This document shows, piece by piece, positions 33,323 to 41,966 of a stretch of 64,000 bases of DNA. The DNA is from VRUE01 sp963728365 (GTDB lineage Bacteria; Actinomycetota; Thermoleophilia; Solirubrobacterales; 70-9). How positions within the stretch are numbered: the stretch's first letter is position 1; the number at the start of each line of letters is the position of its first letter. Below the pieces are notes generated by a model that saw only the letters and a list, made by a program, of their open reading frames with translations, made no database searches and was not told the origin of the DNA. The stretch is taken from positions 1,178,001 through 1,242,000 of the forward strand of contig CAVSJI010000001.1 in the NCBI GenBank assembly GCA_963728365.1, read 5' to 3'. Both the position numbers and the translations under genes were made by a program.

Positions 33323-35383
33323 TCAGGCCCCCAGCAGGTTGTGGACGACGAGGTCGATTAGCTTGATGCCCAGGAAAGGGGCGAGGAGGCCGCCGAGGCC
33401 GTAGATCAGCATGTTGCGCCGCAGCAGCGCGGTCGCTCCGATCGGGCGGTAGCGGACCCCGCGCAGGGAGATCGGGATCAGCAGCGGGATGACCAGCGCG
33501 TTGAAGATCAATGCGCTGAGGATCGCCGATTCCGGCGTGCCCAGCGACATCACGTTGAGCGCGTCGAGCGGGCCGCGGCCGCCGCCGGCCGCGTAGGTCG
33601 CGGCGAACATCGCCGGCAGGATCGCGAAGTACTTGGCGACGTCGTTGGCGATCGAGAAGGTGGTCAGCGCGCCGCGCGTGATCAGCAGCTGCTTGCCGAC
33701 CTCGACGATCTCGATCAGCTTCGTGGGGTTGGAGTCGAGGTCGACCATGTTGCCCGCCTCGCGCGCCGCCTGGGTGCCGGTGTTCATCGCCACGCCGACG
33801 TCCGCCTGGGCGAGCGCCGGAGCGTCGTTGGTGCCATCGCCGGCCATCGCGATCAGCCTCCCGTCGGCCTGCTGCTCGCGGATCAGCTCGAGCTTGCGCT
33901 CCGGCGTCGCTTCGGCGAGGAAGTCGTCGACGCCCGCCTCGGCGGCGATCTTCGCCGCGGTCAGCTTGTTGTCGCCGGTGACCATGATCGTGCGGATGCC
34001 CATCGCCCGCAGCTGGTCGAAGCGGGCCTTCATCCCCTCCTTGATCACGTCCTTGAGGTAGACGACGCCCAGCACCCGCTCGTTGCGGGCGACGGCGAGC
34101 GGCGTGCCGCCCTCGCGGCCAATCCGGTCCAGCTCGGCGCGCAGCTCGGCCGGCGGCCGACCGCCCTCAGCCGTGACCCAGGCCTCGATCGCGTCGCCGG
34201 CGCCCTTGCGCAGCCGGGTCCCGTTGAAGTCGACGCCGCTCATCCGGGTTTCGGCGGTGAAGGGGACGAAGGCCGGCTCATGCCCGGCGAAGTCGTGCTC
34301 GCGGATTCCGTAGTCCTTGGCGAGGACGACGATCGAGCGTCCCTCCGGGGTCTCGTCGGCGAGCGAGGACATCTGCGCCCCCTCGGCCAGCTCCTCGATC
34401 GTGACACCCGGCATCGGCATGAATTCGACCGCCTCGCGATTGCCAAGCGTGATCGTGCCGGTCTTGTCGAGCAGCAGCACGTCGCAGTCGCCAGAGGCCT
34501 CGACGGCGCGCCCGGAGAGGGCGAGCACGTTGCGGCGCACGAGCCGGTCCATGCCGGCGATCCCGATCGCCGAGAGCAACGCCCCGATCGTGGTCGGGAT
34601 CAGCGCCACGAGCAGCGCGATCAGCGTCGTCTCGGAGAGCTCCGTGCCGGCGAAGAGCGCGAAGGGGCGCAGCGAGACGACGACGAGGATGAAGACCAGC
34701 GTCAGCGCCGCGAGCAGGATGCCGAGCGCGATCTCGTTCGGCGTCTTGCGCCGCTCGGCGCCCTCGACCAGGGCGATCATCCGGTCGAGGAACGAGCGGC
34801 CCGGCTCCTGGGTGATCTCGACCACGATCCGGTCCGAGAGCACTCGCGTGCCCCCGGTGACGGCGCTGCGGTCGCCACCGGCCTCGCGGATAACGGGAGC
34901 CGACTCGCCGGTGATCGCCGACTCGTCGACCGACGCGATCCCCTCGATCACGGTGCCATCTCCGGGGATCGTCTCGCCCACCTCGACTACGACCACATCG
35001 CCGCGCACCAGATCCGAAGCGGGCTTCTCGCCGCCATCGCTCAGCCGCGCCGTGGTCTCGGTGCGCATCGTCCGCAGGCTCGCGGCCTGGGCCCGGCCGC
35101 GGCCCTCGGCCAGCGCCTCCGCCAGGTTGGCGAAGACGACGGTCAGCCAGAGCCAGACGGTGACGCCGAAGGTGAACCAGGCGGGCTCGTGGCCGCCGCC
35201 GAGCGGCTTGCCGCCGAAGACCACGATCAGCCAGGCGACGGTGGCGATCGCGGCGCCGATCTCAACCACGAACATCACCGGGTTGCGGATCTGCACGCGC
35301 GGATCGAGCTTGCGCAGCGACTCGAGCAGGGCGGGCCGCAGGATCTCGGGGTCGAACATGGAGCGCGGCTGGCTCTCGGTCAT
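33323..35383 (-). CDS. kdpB: Potassium-transporting ATPase ATP-binding subunit KdpB
   Basis: 686 aa, full length. P-type ATPase motifs: TGES in the actuator domain, phosphorylated Asp306 in LLLDKTGTITLGNREA, KGAGDAIEAW in the nucleotide domain and MAGDGTNDAPALAQADVG in the hinge. Seven membrane helices are expected. It couples ATP hydrolysis to high-affinity potassium uptake through KdpA. It follows kdpC with a 4-bp overlap (ATGA), which places it after kdpC rather than before it as in the usual kdpFABC order. Confidence 0.97.
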   Translation of the reverse strand: MTESQPRSMFDPEILRPALLESLRKLDPRVQIRNPVMFVVEIGAAIATVAWLIVVFGGKPLGGGHEPAWFTFGVTVWLWLTVVFANLAEALAEGRGRAQAASLRTMRTETTARLSDGGEKPASDLVRGDVVVVEVGETIPGDGTVIEGIASVDESAITGESAPVIREAGGDRSAVTGGTRVLSDRIVVEITQEPGRSFLDRMIALVEGAERRKTPNEIALGILLAALTLVFILVVVSLRPFALFAGTELSETTLIALLVALIPTTIGALLSAIGIAGMDRLVRRNVLALSGRAVEASGDCDVLLLDKTGTITLGNREAVEFMPMPGVTIEELAEGAQMSSLADETPEGRSIVVLAKDYGIREHDFAGHEPAFVPFTAETRMSGVDFNGTRLRKGAGDAIEAWVTAEGGRPPAELRAELDRIGREGGTPLAVARNERVLGVVYLKDVIKEGMKARFDQLRAMGIRTIMVTGDNKLTAAKIAAEAGVDDFLAEATPERKLELIREQQADGRLIAMAGDGTNDAPALAQADVGVAMNTGTQAAREAGNMVDLDSNPTKLIEIVEVGKQLLITRGALTTFSIANDVAKYFAILPAMFAATYAAGGGRGPLDALNVMSLGTPESAILSALIFNALVIPLLIPISLRGVRYRPIGATALLRRNMLIYGLGGLLAPFLGIKLIDLVVHNLLGA

Positions 35384-35967
35384 CTCAGGTGCGCCTCTTC
35401 GTCGAGTGCGAGGTTGAGTTGCAGGACGTTGACGCCGGGCTCGCCGAAGACGCCAAGGAAGCGGCCGTTGGTGTGGGCGGCGATCAGGTCTTCGAGCCTG
35501 GCCGGCGAGAGGCGTCGCACGGCGGCGACGCGGTGCGCCTGGATCCGCGCGTTGGCTTGGGAGATTTCCGGGTCGACGCCGGATCCCGACATCGTGATCG
35601 CGTCGACCGGCACGCCGGCCGCGGTCAGCGAGCGGTCATAGGGCGCGTTGAGCTTCAGGTAGGCGGCGAGGCTGCGGCGCACCGCTTCACGCTCTTCGAC
35701 GCTGTTGGGGCCGGAGTTCGAGAAGAAGGTGGCGTTGCCGGAGTAGCCCGACTGCGAGGGGCGCGGCTGGAAGTAGCGCCTCCCCTCGAATTCCTGGCCG
35801 ATCAGGCTGGAGCCGACCAGCCGGCCGCCGATGAAGACCTTGGAGCCGTTCGCCTTGCCGGGGAAGACGAGCTGCGAGATACCGGTCATCGCCAGCGGAT
35901 AGGCGAGGCCGAAGACCAGCGTGAAGGCGACCACCGCCAGGATCGAGGTGAGTGCTGCGCGGCGCAT
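35380..35967 (-). CDS. kdpC: Potassium-transporting ATPase subunit KdpC
   Basis: 195 aa. One N-terminal membrane helix (AALTSILAVVAFTLVFGLAYPLAMTG, residues 3-28, given here as AALTSILAVVAFTLV onward) and an extracellular domain with the KdpC signatures GSSLIGQEF, YFQPRPSQSGY and SGSGVDPEISQANA. KdpC stabilises the complex and is proposed to assist ATP binding or potassium delivery. It begins one base after kdpA and overlaps kdpB by 4 bp. Confidence 0.96.
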   Translation of the reverse strand: MRRAALTSILAVVAFTLVFGLAYPLAMTGISQLVFPGKANGSKVFIGGRLVGSSLIGQEFEGRRYFQPRPSQSGYSGNATFFSNSGPNSVEEREAVRRSLAAYLKLNAPYDRSLTAAGVPVDAITMSGSGVDPEISQANARIQAHRVAAVRRLSPARLEDLIAAHTNGRFLGVFGEPGVNVLQLNLALDEEAHLR

Positions 35968-35968
35968 C

Positions 35969-37723
35969 TCAGAAGAGCCTCGTGGTCAGGCTCTGCGCTA
36001 CCGGGCCGAGCAGAAGGGCGGGGAAGAAGGTGAGGGCGCCGACCAGGACGATCACCCCGACCAGCAGGAAGACGAAGGTCGGCGTGTCGGTGCGCATCGT
36101 CCCCGGGCCCGCCGGCGAGACCTTCTTGCCGGCCAGTGAGCCGGCGACGGCCAGCACGAGGACGATCGGGACGAAGCGCGCCAGGGTCATCGTCGCGCCG
36201 CCGAGCAGGTCGGCGAAGGTGATCCCGTAGGCGCCGGCGTTGCCCGGCGCATGCGGCTGGACGAAGCCGGTGTAGCCGGCGAAGGCCGAGCCGTTGTTGT
36301 TGGCCTGCGAGAGGTAGGCGTAGAGGGTTTCGGAGAAGCCCTGCGGGCCGGCCTGGGAGATCGACCGCCTGCCGGCCTCGGTCGCGATCGCCAGGCCGCT
36401 GGTCGCCAGCACCGCGAGCGGCGTTACGAGGATGCCGAGCGAGACCAGCTTGATCTCCCGCGCCTGGACCTTCTTGCCGAGGTACTCGGGCGTGCGGCCG
36501 ACCATCAGGCCGCCGATGAAGACGGCGAGCAGGACGTAGAGCAGCATCGAGTAGAGGCCGGTGCCGACGCCTCCGAAGACCACCTCGCTCGTGCCCATCC
36601 CGGCCATCGGCACGAGGCCGCCGGGGCCGGTGTAGGAGTCGTGGGCGGAGTTGACCGAGCCGCTCGAGGTGACGGTGGTCGTCGTCGCCCAGAGCGCCGA
36701 GGAGGCGATGCCGTTGCGCTGCTCCTTGCCTTCCATGTTGCCGCCGGTCGATCCGGCGATCGCGGCGGTCGGCGTTCCGGCGGCGTGCTCGGCGGGGGTG
36801 CCGTGCTGCTCGGCTGGAACGATCACGATGACGAAAGCGAGGTAGATCGCCAGCATCGCGGCGAAGATCGACCAGCCCTGGCGCTGTCGGCCGACCATCC
36901 TCCCGTAGGTGTGGGTGAGCCCGGCCGGGATCAGGACGATCGAGAGCAGCTCGACGAAGTTGGTCAGGGCGTTCGGGTTCTCGAAGGGCATCGCCGAGTT
37001 GACGTTGAAGAAGCCGCCGCCGTTGGTGCCGAGCTGCTTGATCGCGATCTGCGAGGCGGCGGGCCCCATCGCCAGCGCCTGTTCGGCGCCCTGCATCGTC
37101 TTCGCGATGCTCGCCCCGGAGAGCGTCTGGACGACGCCCTGGGAGACGAGGACCAGGCCGACGACGATCGAGAGCGGCAGCAGCACGTAGTAGAGGCTGC
37201 GGGTCAGGTCCTGCCAGAAGTTGCCGAGGCCGCTGCCGCTGCGCCCGACGATCCCGCGGATGAAGGCGAGCAGCACGCAGATCCCGACCGCCGGGGTGAC
37301 GAAGTTCTGCACCGTCAGGCCCGCCATCTGCGAGAAGTAGGTCAGCGTCGTTTCGCCGCCGTAGTACTGCCAGTTGGTGTTGGAGACGAACGAGGACGCG
37401 GTGCTGAAGCTGACGTCCCAGGGCCCCGAGTGGAAGCCTTCGGGATTGAACGGGTGGATCCCCTGGGTGCGCAGGATCAGGTAGAGCGCCACCCAGGAGA
37501 AGACCGAGAAGAGCACGAGGCTCTTCGCGTACGCCTTCCAGTCGTGCTCCTCGGTGGGGTCGACGCGCAGCAGCCGATAGGTGAGCCGCTCTGGGGGCGC
37601 GAGGATCGGGGTGAGGAAGACCCGTTCCCCGCTGAAGACCCGCGCCATGTATTTGCCCAGCAGCGGCGTCACCGCGATCGCCACCGCGACGAAGGCCGCG
37701 ACCTGCAGCCAGCCCTGAGCCAT
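35969..37723 (-). CDS. kdpA: Potassium-transporting ATPase potassium-binding subunit KdpA
   Basis: 584 aa with about ten membrane helices. Selectivity-filter-type segments include SFVSNTNWQYYGGE, QLGTNGGGFFNVNSAMPFEN and GFSETLYAYLSQANNNGSAF, characteristic of KdpA, a relative of the Trk/Ktr channels. It captures extracellular potassium for the Kdp pump. The ATG shares one base with the stop of the small kdpF gene (TGATG). Confidence 0.97.
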   Translation of the reverse strand: MAQGWLQVAAFVAVAIAVTPLLGKYMARVFSGERVFLTPILAPPERLTYRLLRVDPTEEHDWKAYAKSLVLFSVFSWVALYLILRTQGIHPFNPEGFHSGPWDVSFSTASSFVSNTNWQYYGGETTLTYFSQMAGLTVQNFVTPAVGICVLLAFIRGIVGRSGSGLGNFWQDLTRSLYYVLLPLSIVVGLVLVSQGVVQTLSGASIAKTMQGAEQALAMGPAASQIAIKQLGTNGGGFFNVNSAMPFENPNALTNFVELLSIVLIPAGLTHTYGRMVGRQRQGWSIFAAMLAIYLAFVIVIVPAEQHGTPAEHAAGTPTAAIAGSTGGNMEGKEQRNGIASSALWATTTTVTSSGSVNSAHDSYTGPGGLVPMAGMGTSEVVFGGVGTGLYSMLLYVLLAVFIGGLMVGRTPEYLGKKVQAREIKLVSLGILVTPLAVLATSGLAIATEAGRRSISQAGPQGFSETLYAYLSQANNNGSAFAGYTGFVQPHAPGNAGAYGITFADLLGGATMTLARFVPIVLVLAVAGSLAGKKVSPAGPGTMRTDTPTFVFLLVGVIVLVGALTFFPALLLGPVAQSLTTRLF

Positions 37724-37836
37724 CAGAGGCTCTCGCCACGCAGCAACGCGTAGAGCAGGTAGGCGAAGACGAGCGCCGAGGCGACCAGGCCGAAGACGTC
37801 GGCGCCGCTCAAGGCGGCGAGCGAAAGCTCGCTCAT
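37723..37836 (-). CDS. kdpF: Small potassium-transporting ATPase subunit KdpF
   Basis: 37 aa: a short polar N-terminus, one membrane helix around GLVASALVFAYLLYALL, and a charged end RGESL. This is the expected size, position (directly before kdpA) and topology of KdpF, a stabilising peptide of the Kdp complex. It overlaps kdpA by one base and the preceding small gene by 4 bp (ATGA). Confidence 0.88.
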   Translation of the reverse strand: MSELSLAALSGADVFGLVASALVFAYLLYALLRGESL

Positions 37837-37958
37837 ATCCGGTCGATCAGGTCGATCGCCCAGTAGACGAGAGCGAAGAGCCCCACCGAGAGCGCGACCG
37901 CGAAGACGTCGGCGAGCGCGCTGCCGCCGGCGGGGAAGATGTCAGCGGACGAGAGCAT
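37833..37958 (-). CDS. 41-aa single-helix membrane protein preceding kdpF
   Basis: An ATG-started frame of 41 codons encoding MLSSADIFPAGG at the N-terminus, one membrane helix (ADVFAVALSVGLFALVYWAI) and the end DLIDRI. It overlaps kdpF by 4 bp (ATGA), is the first gene of the structural operon, and lies just after the putative KdpE site. Small helix proteins ending in a charged motif are known upstream of kdpF in some bacteria; this is probably an accessory subunit of the pump. Confidence 0.7.
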   Translation of the reverse strand: MLSSADIFPAGGSALADVFAVALSVGLFALVYWAIDLIDRI

Positions 37959-38007
37959 GAGACGATCGTGCTCCCGCCGGCGTCAAGGGTGTGTGTGCGA
38001 TCCGCCC

Positions 38008-38040
38008 CCAGCCGTGGAGATTCCGTGAAGGTCCGTTAAA
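38008..38040 (-). promoter_or_regulatory. Three 11-bp direct repeats, putative KdpE binding site
   Basis: On the minus strand three consecutive 11-mers read TTTAACGGACC, TTCACGGAATC and TCCACGGCTGG, sharing T-(C/A)ACGG in exact 11-bp phase. OmpR/PhoB-family regulators such as KdpE bind head-to-tail dimers on 11-bp direct repeats. The array starts in the stop codon of kdpE and is 50 bp upstream of the first structural gene; TTGACG at 37981-37986 may be the -35. Confidence 0.6.
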
Positions 38041-38716
38041 GGGCGATCCGGTAGCCGACGCCGGGGTCGGTGCGGATCAGGCGCTCGCCGCCGGGGGGTT
38101 CGATCTTGCGGCGCAGGTTGGCGACGTGGGTGCGGAGCGTGGCGGTGTCCTCGCTCCACGCCGGGCCCCAGACCTCGGTGAGCAGGGCGCGGTGGGTCAT
38201 CAGCCGGCCGCGGTTGCGGACCAGGGCGCGGAGCAGTTGGAACTCGGTCGGCGTCAGATGGATCTCCTCGCCGTCGCGGGTCACCGCGCGAGCCGCGAGG
38301 TCGACGCGCAGCCCGCCCAGCTCGACCGTTGGCTCCTCCTCACCGCCGGGCGCCCGGCGCAGAACCGCCTGCAGGCGGGCAATCAGCTCGGGCGGACCGA
38401 AGGGCTTGGTCACGTAGTCGTCGGCGCCCGCCGCCAGGGCACGGACCTTGGCCTCCTCCTCGCCGACTGCGGAGAGCACGATGATCGGCATCTCGCTCCA
38501 CTCGCGAATCCGCTCGGTCACCTCGACGCCGTCGACGTCGGGCAGCATCAGGTCGACGATCGCCGCCGCCGGTGGCTTGACCGCGACCGCGTCGAGCGCC
38601 TCCTCGCCGCTCGCGGCGACAACCGGCTCGTAGCCCGCGTCGCGGAGGATCACCTTCAGCGCCCGCAGGATCTGCAGCTCGTCGTCGCAGACGAGCACCC
38701 GGGCCCCGCCGCTCAC
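38036..38716 (-). CDS. kdpE: KdpE response regulator
   Basis: 226 aa. Receiver domain residues 1-120 with phosphorylated Asp55 (AAIVDLMLPDVDG), acidic pair Asp11-Asp12 (CDDE) and switch Lys (YVTKPFG). An OmpR-type winged helix follows (residues about 130-226: HLTPTEFQLLRALVRNRGRL; LRTHVANLRRKIEP; GVGYRI). When phosphorylated by the kinase half of KdpD it activates the kdp structural genes. It overlaps the kinase gene by 4 bp. Confidence 0.95.
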   Translation of the reverse strand: MSGGARVLVCDDELQILRALKVILRDAGYEPVVAASGEEALDAVAVKPPAAAIVDLMLPDVDGVEVTERIREWSEMPIIVLSAVGEEEAKVRALAAGADDYVTKPFGPPELIARLQAVLRRAPGGEEEPTVELGGLRVDLAARAVTRDGEEIHLTPTEFQLLRALVRNRGRLMTHRALLTEVWGPAWSEDTATLRTHVANLRRKIEPPGGERLIRTDPGVGYRIAL

Positions 38717-39861
38717 CCGTCGCCTCCGCAGGGCAGCGCGACTACGAAGCTCGAGCCCTGGCCCTCGACCGACTCGACCGCGATCTCGCCGCCGTTGGCC
38801 TCGATGAAGCCGCGGGCAATTGCCAGGCCCAGGCCGGCGCCCGCCGAGCCGCCACCGGCCGCGCCGCGCTGAAACGGCTCGAAGATCCGTTGCCGCTCGC
38901 TCTGGGGTATTCCCGGACCTTGGTCGACCACGCGGACGACGATCCTCTCACCGATGCTCCTGGCCTTGATCGTCACCGGCCGGCCGCCGCTGTGGCGGAT
39001 GCCGTTCTCGGCCAGGTTGGCGAAGGCGCGCTCCAGTTGCGCCGCGTCGGCATCGACCTCGGGCAGGCCGTTTTCGACCTCGACTCGCACCAGGCCGGCG
39101 CGGCCACCCCCCTCGCGCGCCGCCTCGAGCACCTCGACGACGTCGGTCGGCTCGCGGTGCGGCTCGGCCTTGCCCGCTTCCAGGCGCGACATGTCGAGCA
39201 GGTTCTCGACCAGGCGCGAGAGTCGCTCGCCTTCGTCGACGATCGCCCCGCTCAGCTCGCCGCGCTCCTCGGAGCTGAGGCTGGGCGAGTCGAGCGCCGC
39301 GCCGCTGGCGATGATCGAGGTGAGCGGAGTGCGCAGGTCGTGGGAGATCGAGCGCAGCAGCGCCGTCTTCAGCTCGTCGCTGCGCCGCAGCGCCTCGGCC
39401 TCGACCATCTCCTCCTGCATCCGGTCGCGCTCGCGCGCCAGCTCGGCCAGCTCGGCCAGCGCCCGGTCGGCGCGCTCGCGGCCGCGCTCGGCCTCCAGCG
39501 CCTGCGCCCGCGCCAGGCCGGCGACGGCGCTGCTGATCACGGCGACAATCGAGAAGGTCGCCAGGGCGATCCAGTTCTGTTCGTCGGCGATCGTAAAGCG
39601 GTGCAGCGGCGGGATCTGGAAGAAGTTGAAGGCCACCGCGCTGAGCACCGAGGCGAGCAGCCCCATCCGCAACCCCCAGAAAATCGAGATCAGCAGGATC
39701 GCCGGCAGGTAGACGACGCCCAGCGAAACCACCGGCGCCACCGACTTCAGCGGGTAGACGAGCAGCGTGCCGAGCGCCGCCGCGGCGACCGTCGCCAGCA
39801 GGCCCAGCCAAGCGGACGGCGGCTCGCCGCTCAGTCCAAGCGAGATCCGTCGATGCGCCAT
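38713..39861 (-). CDS. KdpD kinase half (DUF4118 membrane domain plus histidine kinase)
   Basis: 382 aa. Four membrane helices in residues about 17-118 with the DUF4118 pattern (VVSLGVVYLPAILLISIFWG; VAFNFFQIPPLHRF), a coiled segment 120-165, the HisKA H-box SISHDLRTPLTS with His174 and a HATPase domain (NLAENGIRHSGG, DQGPGIP, GAGLGLAIARGF). This is the C-terminal half of KdpD as an independent protein. It should phosphorylate KdpE and be controlled by the separate sensor half at 32120-33256. A group II intron ends 2 nt before its start codon. Confidence 0.93.
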   Translation of the reverse strand: MAHRRISLGLSGEPPSAWLGLLATVAAAALGTLLVYPLKSVAPVVSLGVVYLPAILLISIFWGLRMGLLASVLSAVAFNFFQIPPLHRFTIADEQNWIALATFSIVAVISSAVAGLARAQALEAERGRERADRALAELAELARERDRMQEEMVEAEALRRSDELKTALLRSISHDLRTPLTSIIASGAALDSPSLSSEERGELSGAIVDEGERLSRLVENLLDMSRLEAGKAEPHREPTDVVEVLEAAREGGGRAGLVRVEVENGLPEVDADAAQLERAFANLAENGIRHSGGRPVTIKARSIGERIVVRVVDQGPGIPQSERQRIFEPFQRGAAGGGSAGAGLGLAIARGFIEANGGEIAVESVEGQGSSFVVALPCGGDG

Positions 39862-39913
39862 TGGTAGTCAGGGGCGCAGTACCCGGGTGGGCCTGTTTCC
39901 CCGTTCCCCTTTC

Positions 39914-39946
39914 AATCCGTGCGTGCGGTTTTCCCGCACACGGCTT
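39914..39946 (-). ncRNA. Group II intron domain V
   Basis: On the minus strand AAGCCGTGTGCGG, loop GAAA-like, CCGCACGCACGG: a 34-nt hairpin with the AGC catalytic triad region and the 2-nt bulge expected for domain V, the catalytic core of group II ribozymes. It lies 22 bp after the maturase stop. Confidence 0.8.
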
Positions 39947-39968
39947 ACCGATGATCTTCGCTGCATGG

Positions 39969-41351
39969 TTACGCGACCCCCGGATAGCGGACGGTGCCCA
40001 TCAACTGGTGAAGGCCCTGCTCCCCGAACCACTGTCGGGTCCAGCGAGCGGCCTGCCCGGCGCGTAGGTTGCGGCCATGGCGCTTCACCAGCAAGCGCTT
40101 CAGCCGCCACGCGACGTAGCGGTCGATCTCGATGAACCTGTCAGCGGCATTCCCGGTGCGAAAGTAGTTGCCCCAGCCGCGCAGGAGTGGGTTCAGGTCC
40201 GCGATCACCTCGCGGATGTCCGATACCCCTGTGCGGTTGCGGCCGGTCTTGGCCCTGACCTTGGCTCGGATCGACTTCATCGCCCGCGCCGAAGGCCAGC
40301 GATGGAGGTAGTAGCGGCGGATGCCGCGTTCCATCAGCTTGCCCGAGGCGCGTGCTCGGAAGTGGGCGCCGAGGAAGTCAAAGCCCTCGCGGCCTTCTCT
40401 GAGGTCGGCCACCTTCGTCTTATCGGGGTGCAGCTCGAGGCCGAGCGAGGCGAGGACTTCCCGCGCCTTCGTCTCGGCTTCCCTGGCCTCCGCCTCTGTG
40501 CGGCAGAGCACGACGAAGTCGTCCGCGTAGCGGACGAGCAGGCCGTTCTCGCCACCCTGGAAGGCGAGGTCGAGGGCATGCAGGTAGACGTTGGATAGCA
40601 GCGGGCTGATTACCCCGCCCTGGGGCGTTCCGGCGACCGTCTGCCGGTAGGCCCCCTCCTCCATCGCGCCTGCTCTGAGCCACTTGCGCAGCAGCTTCAG
40701 CACCCTCCGGTCTGAGACCCGCTCCCCCAGCTTTTCGATCAAAAGCTCGTGATCGATGTTGGAGAAGAAGTCCCGGATGTCTGCGTCGAGCGCCCAGGTG
40801 CGACCATGGATGAAGCCCTTGCGGAGCTCCTCCTTGGCCTCGGTGGCGGAGCGGCGGGGCCGGAAGCCGTGCGAGGCGTCGGTGAAGTCGGCCTCGAAGA
40901 TCGGCTCCAGGATCAGTCGCGCCGCCTGCTGGGCGACCCTGTCGCGGACGGTGGGGATGCCGAGCGGCCGCTTGCCGCCTTGCGGCTTGGGGATATCGAC
41001 CCTCCTGGTTGGGGAGGGGCGATAGGTGCCTTCGCGGAGGTCACGTTGCAACTCGGCCAGAAGCCGCTCTGCGCCGTATTCCTCCACCGCGGCGAGCGTC
41101 ATCCTGTCGATGCCCGCCGCGCCCTTGTTCTTGCGCACCCGCCTCCATGCCTCCTCCAGGACGTCACCCCTGAAGATTCGGTCATATAGGGCGTGGAAGC
41201 GGCGATTCGGGGATCGCTTGGCCGCTGCCCATAGCTTGCGTTGGAGTTCTCGCACCTTCGGGCGGCGAGGGGTCTGCAAGACCATTTCGCTCGCCTCCCC
41301 ATCGGCGGGATGGCTACCGCCGGGGTGGTTGGGTCCGCTCTTGGCGGCCAT
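39969..41351 (-). CDS. ltrA: Group II intron reverse transcriptase/maturase
   Basis: 460 aa. Reverse transcriptase blocks: DIPKPQGGKRPLGIPTVRDR (RT1-2), FSNIDHELL, GTPQGGVISPLLSN (RT4) and the catalytic YADD at residues 275-278. The maturase (X) domain follows (LNPLLRGWGNYFR). No HNH endonuclease domain is present; the protein ends in GLHQLMGTVRYPGVA. It promotes intron splicing and, by target-primed reverse transcription, mobility. The frame is intact. Confidence 0.95.
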   Translation of the reverse strand: MAAKSGPNHPGGSHPADGEASEMVLQTPRRPKVRELQRKLWAAAKRSPNRRFHALYDRIFRGDVLEEAWRRVRKNKGAAGIDRMTLAAVEEYGAERLLAELQRDLREGTYRPSPTRRVDIPKPQGGKRPLGIPTVRDRVAQQAARLILEPIFEADFTDASHGFRPRRSATEAKEELRKGFIHGRTWALDADIRDFFSNIDHELLIEKLGERVSDRRVLKLLRKWLRAGAMEEGAYRQTVAGTPQGGVISPLLSNVYLHALDLAFQGGENGLLVRYADDFVVLCRTEAEAREAETKAREVLASLGLELHPDKTKVADLREGREGFDFLGAHFRARASGKLMERGIRRYYLHRWPSARAMKSIRAKVRAKTGRNRTGVSDIREVIADLNPLLRGWGNYFRTGNAADRFIEIDRYVAWRLKRLLVKRHGRNLRAGQAARWTRQWFGEQGLHQLMGTVRYPGVA

Positions 41352-41966
41352 GCCTAGCGCTTACCTCCGCGACCAGCGCGATCAAAGCGGGGGTCCTTCG
41401 CTCCCGACGCGTTGTTCTGCGCGCCGATCGGCACTACTACGGCCCCCTCGGACTCCCGCTGCCCTCCGTCCCCTTTCGCACTCGGCTTATAGGGCCGGTC
41501 TTTGCCCGACGCTGGGCTGGGCAGACGGGTCTCCCACGTTCCGGCACCGACCTTGCGCACGTGCAACCTCCCGTACCCCGGAGGGACCCGCCGACCGGCT
41601 CCGCAACAGAGTCGGCGGGCGTGGCCTTCGCCGTGAAATGAGCGGCTCGGCTCCCCCATTGTGGATGTGACGAGGCTGAAGTCGCAGCCCGCACGCTTGC
41701 TCCCTCCGAAGAGGCTCTTGACGCCCCGCTCGGCCGCAGGGATCTCTCCCTGAGACTGGGGCCTGCTACCGGGCGCTGCGGCGCTTACCCGGACCGGACT
41801 CACACCCGTTGGCCTGTGCCAGCTTTCGTGGCGCAACATTCGCCCAGCGTAGAGCGAGGGGCAGGGTGGCGACCGCGACGCGTCCGACGCGCTGGAAGGA
41901 CGGGTACTCGAGCAACCCGGCGAGCCGGCCGACCCGGATGCTGCCCAGACCCACCCCGGCTTCGGC

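Larger units (their letters stand above)
39864..41837 (-). mobile_element. Group II intron with maturase
   Basis: About 1.97 kb on the minus strand. The 5' end is taken at GTTGCGCCACGAAAGC (41837), close to the GUGYG consensus; domain I features (CAACGGGTGTGAGTCCGG) follow. Domains I-III fill 41352-41837, the reverse transcriptase lies in domain IV, domain V is at 39914-39946 and domain VI runs to the 3' end ...TGACTAC (39864), fitting the AY ending. Boundaries are inferred by pattern and could be off by a few bases. The element seems complete and may be mobile. Confidence 0.75.
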
